Positions 60,451 to 64,000 of a stretch of DNA of 64,000 nt are shown in pieces. The notes beneath the pieces were generated by a model, which had not been told where the DNA came from, did not search any database, and saw only the letters and a program-made list of their open reading frames with translations. The translations under genes were made by a program, and so were the position numbers. Source of the DNA: Acanthopleura granulata. Its lineage: Eukaryota; Mollusca; Polyplacophora; Chitonida; Chitonidae. The stretch is taken from positions 13,920,605-13,984,604 of the forward strand of contig JABBOT010000002.1 of assembly GCA_016165875.1 (NCBI GenBank). Reading direction: 5' to 3'. Each line of letters starts with the position of its first letter. Position 1 is the stretch's first letter.

Positions 60451-60954
60451 ATTCTAACACACCAATTTCGCAAAATGCTATTTATTCCATGTATTGTCAG
60501 TTAATTCCTGCTCAAATGAACCATGCTGTCAATCGTATGTAAGCACGCATGTACTCCAGCCAGTCTGAGTATAGAGGCGACTGGTTCGAATGTGATTAAA
60601 ACAGGAGAGGGAAGCTTTCGGCCAATGAGAATGCTTGACATCTTGTCCAGTCATTAGGTGATCTCTCGTGTCACTTATTTACATTTTGACTGGAACAGAT
60701 CACACGCAGTTATGAGTATAAACTCTCCACCCTATATTTGGAGTCCAACTTTGCTAGGCCACCAAAGGTGCAACTCTTGGCAAGGTATCAAATACATGTG
60801 ACGATATGTTATGTAGTGCATGTCTGTCCTCCTCTTTCTAGGCTTAAGAATAAATAAGTAAACAAGATATCCGATTTCCTGCATCGTATCGTATCTGTAT
60901 TAAATAGTGCGTTATTGTTGCATCATTATAGTCTAAATGTAAATATAAATTTAC
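60451..60954. other. Sequence retained only in unit 2
   Basis: Between the minisatellite and the SINE. No gene is visible. Unit 1 has lost it (see the findings). Confidence 0.55.
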
Positions 60955-61193
60955 GCGTTAGCGCTCTGGTGAAGCCTAATGACCTTGGTGGCTGTCACCA
61001 ATGGTGTGAGTTCAGGCCCAGCTCACGCTTTTTTCCTCTCCGGACGTACGTGGGACGGTCCACCAGCAACCTGCGGGTGATCGAGGGCTCTGCCCGGCTC
61101 TGCCCGTTTCTTCCCACCATGACGCTGGCCCTCGTCGAATAAGTGAAAAAACTAAGACGTAAAACACCAATCAAATAAATAAATAAATAAATA
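60955..61193 (+). mobile_element. SINE family A, nearly full length (unit 2 only)
   Basis: Head remnant GCGTTAGCGCTCTGG, B-box-like GTGAGTTCAGGCCC, body CGTACGTGGGACGGTCC and ACCATGACGCTGGCC, and an AAATAAAT tail. In unit 1 only the tail remains, at 36,313. Confidence 0.8.
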
Positions 61194-63728
61194 TTACTCT
61201 GCACAAGAAAATGTAAAATACTGTTTGCTTTCTACGACTGGTCGTCAGTGTGTATGTGTCATGTCAAGTCAGGCTTCATGAGAAATCCAATTGTTCGAGC
61301 ACATGTGGCTTCGGGTACATCCCAGTGATGTTTGATAGAAATAAACTGCTAGAGTCGCTTATTGTGTTAGAATGAATGAATAAGGCTAAAAGCAATTTCG
61401 GCAATATTTCAGCCATGCCTTGGTTTGCCAGTTACTTGCCATAGGTTTGTGACTTACTCCTGGAGAAATGATTTACTCCACATATGTATTAACATATACA
61501 GCCTTCGTATGCCAATTAGTGTCTGAAATAGTGTCGAATAAGGCATTAAGCAAGAATCAGTGAAAAAATGGAATGTCTGAATAATAGTCGTTAAGTGTAT
61601 CAGTTGATGGAACAATCAGCTAAGTGGTGATGACAAATTGCAATAAGCCTACAGCACAATTGTCGGAACAAGGCAGATACGTGTCAAACACAACCTATTC
61701 TTCACCAGCACTTTGGTGGAAATCAGATTCAGATTTTAGTTTTTAAAACTGGTGATGCCCAGTACTCCACTATTTTGATCTTGACCAGATAGAGAGGAAA
61801 ATCCATTGACAGTTGTGCCATGAAACGGAAATCTCGTGAAAAGGACGTGGGAAAATCTTGGAAATATTCAGTGACAGACAAAAGCATGATTTCTGTCAGT
61901 TGAAGATTGAGTTTGAACTATCTAATTTCTAGAAGTTATAAGTAAAAGATGCAGGGGGAGGGAGGGAGGGGGATCAAACAATTAATGCATCCCTTAGATG
62001 ATCTGCTTTCTGCTTGCGACGATCATTTCAACTCATTCTTTAAAGAAAGTTTAAAATTGTGTATATGCTGTATTTCTTTGACATGTATGCATTCAAATAT
62101 ATGTAAAAATAAGGCTGCTAAAGCAACAATGCCGGAGTCAAAGTCGATATTTTCGGTTTATGTATCGTCACTTTGTGTTAACTAAATGGCAACTTCATGC
62201 TTTAGCACATGGATGACCTAATTAGAAAGCGTACATTTTTGGGAGCCATTAATACATTGCATGCGCATAGACATAAAATGCCATATGTAGTAAACCGGCC
62301 TGTGAACAATATCTGAATCCTTGCAAATCCTCTATTTATTAACACAGCACAACGAATTTAGCCACACATATCCTACATATGTAGTGATTTGTGCTTGGTG
62401 ATTTTCAGCTTTATGGTTGTAAAGTATTTCTGCAACATGACCTCCAAATATGGGGGGAGTTGCGCTTTTCCCATTTTGATCGCAATTAGAGACGAAAGTA
62501 CGCATTACAGACAAGAAATAAGACCAGATTCGTGATCAGCACATTAAACTATGTCGGGTAGCTTACTTGCGATATTTGTATATTCATCGTAAACACGGAT
62601 GTATTGTATATCCATTATATAGCATATAGATAAATATGTGTCAAATACAGTAAACCGGCCTTTTACGAACTTTTGAAGCCCTATACATCCTGCATTAAGA
62701 CGGCTCAAAGATTTTCAGCACACATACAGCACATATATAGCGCATTCCAATGAGCTTTTTAGCTTTAACCATCTTCTCTCACATGACCTGCAAATGTGGG
62801 GAAAATTGCGGTTTTACGCACTTTGATCGCAATTTGCTTTTATTCACAAAAGACAATCCCCAGGCTTACTACCTATCTAAGTTTTGAGCACTTCTGCCAT
62901 CTGCAGCAAAACTTTTTCAATTTTGAAACTTGCAAAAATGGAGATTTTGTTTAGGTCAGTGCTACTTTCGGTTATGCCAAATTTGTTTGCATGCCTTAGG
63001 ATGATGTTAGGCCTTAAGACTGCGTCTCTGGCTATAAAAACACTAATTCGATTTTGTATCAAAGGTTCAGGCGCACAGAGAATCGTGGGGACGGGTAGGG
63101 GTTGGGTGTATCTCTGAAGTGTTTTGTAGTACTGCCAGGTAATTTTGCAGGTATAAACTATGAGAAACAATGGCTGAAAACAGTTCATTACTTGTAGCTA
63201 CAATTAAAGAGAGAAAAATATCATCTAATGAGCAAGTGCCCCCACACCCTGTTCCTATGGCGATAGGACGCTAGTACCTGCATTCCAGCTGATTTATTTT
63301 GAGAAAATGGTGGTCAAATCCTGATGATATTTGGATGTGTTGTAGGCTAGGCATCTAGTTATTTGACAGTATGTCAATTGGCCCAAGGAAAATGAGGGAA
63401 TACAGTTTTAGGCAGGTGTTCTTTCTGAAATTACTACATAAATGGTAAGGCTATTTTTGTAGTGTTTTTATACCGCCAGCTTCATTTGTTATGGAGATAC
63501 ACGCACTTCCCGTTTTGATGACGACATTACCGGTTTCCAAAATTTACAAAGCTCCCAACGCACCGGAACAATGAAAGTCACAGCTATTTGGAAAACACTG
63601 TTGTTTAGAGAATAGATTAAACTCGTACTTTACCAATTGCAATTCTCTGTTGCCATCAGTATTCTGTAAGCACGTCTCCGAAAAAAGTGCTTTTTTAGGA
63701 TTTTAAACTTTAGTCGCCAATTACGTCA
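61194..63728. other. Noncoding sequence of unit 2 with E-box-like modules
   Basis: Aligns with 36,325-39,240. Modules corresponding to 37,517 and 37,813 are at about 62,400 and 62,715-62,835; here the core reads ACATGACC, a decayed form. No gene is visible. Confidence 0.55.
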
Positions 63729-63910
63729 AAACCGGGCAGAGCCCGGGGGAAACCCAAGAGCATCCGCAGCTTGTTGGCAGACCTTCCCACTTACGGCCGG
63801 AGAGGAAGCCAGCATGAGCTGGACTTGAACTCACAGGTCCACCTCCTGGCGGGAGGCTTCGGGTCATTGTGCTGCGATGGCGCGCTAACCGACTGAGCCA
63901 CGGAGGCTCG
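63729..63910 (-). mobile_element. SINE family A lacking its 3' end (unit 2 only)
   Basis: On the minus strand it begins with GAGCCTCCGTGGCTCAGTCGG-type head sequence and runs to CGGGCTCTGCCCGG. The 3' tail is missing. It replaces about 540 bp present in unit 1 (39,240-39,780). Confidence 0.8.
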
Positions 63911-64000
63911 CCAGAAAAAAGAGGGAGAAAAAGAAATGAAAAGATTGAAAAAGAACGAGCTGGATCTGACCCGTGACTGCCTAGTAAAATGTACAATGGA

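Larger units (their letters stand above)
42045..64000 (+). repeat. Tandem segmental duplication, unit 2 (continues past the window)
   Basis: Matches 18,024-39,860 in the same order and orientation. Differences include a SINE at 42,694, a LINE deletion near 45,380, absence of the LTR found at 26,821, a larger 49-bp minisatellite and a SINE with deletion at 63,729. The right end is not reached. Confidence 0.93.

Overview
The window looks like nuclear DNA from a metazoan, most likely a mollusc or another lophotrochozoan. Genes are split by GT/AG introns, background DNA is AT-rich, and there are many tRNA-derived SINEs of a type I associate with molluscan genomes, plus decayed LINEs, LTR pieces and foldback elements. 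The species assignment is inference. Only a few loci are convincing protein-coding genes; most short open frames are chance.

Layout. Positions 1-9,400 are gene-poor. They hold one 3'-terminal coding exon at the left edge (31-163), a possible first exon (6,295-6,387), a 222-bp hairpin-forming inverted repeat (1,838-2,059) and SINE pieces. A four-exon gene at 9,480-14,457 (+) encodes a complete type II membrane glycosidase of family GH31, closest in motifs to MYORG (myogenesis-regulating glycosidase). All three splice junctions are phase-consistent and the model gives 672 residues. Its second intron carries a foldback MITE and a full-length SINE with 12-bp target-site duplications. Positions 14,458-18,020 hold the 3' flank and more SINE copies.

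From about 18,024 to the right edge the window is a direct head-to-tail duplication with a period of about 24 kb. Unit 1 runs from about 18,024 to at least 39,860; unit 2 starts near 42,045 and runs past 64,000. Each unit carries, in the same order: a decayed I/Nimb-like LINE on the minus strand (gag-like zinc knuckles, endonuclease, reverse transcriptase with FADD, RNase H start), a 36-41-bp minisatellite, a CpG-rich foldback element, a tRNA-derived SINE, one intact beta-1,3-galactosyltransferase-like GT31 gene (33,612-34,724 and 57,157-58,269; 370 residues, 13 differences), a roughly 49-bp minisatellite and a run of noncoding modules with a TCACGTGAC core. Comparing the units gives empty and filled sites for several elements, so insertions and deletions can be dated relative to the duplication.

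Between the units, 40,250-42,040 is a GC-rich island unlike everything else. Its minus strand holds a broken, intronless gene with a zinc ribbon and two cyclin-like repeats in TFIIB order. Next to it are a 98-bp direct repeat and a short open frame. Foreign origin, possibly a large DNA virus, is an inference. This island at the duplication junction is the most unusual part of the window.

The GH31 enzyme and the two GT31 enzymes would all act on glycans in the secretory pathway, but nothing in the sequence shows they work together.
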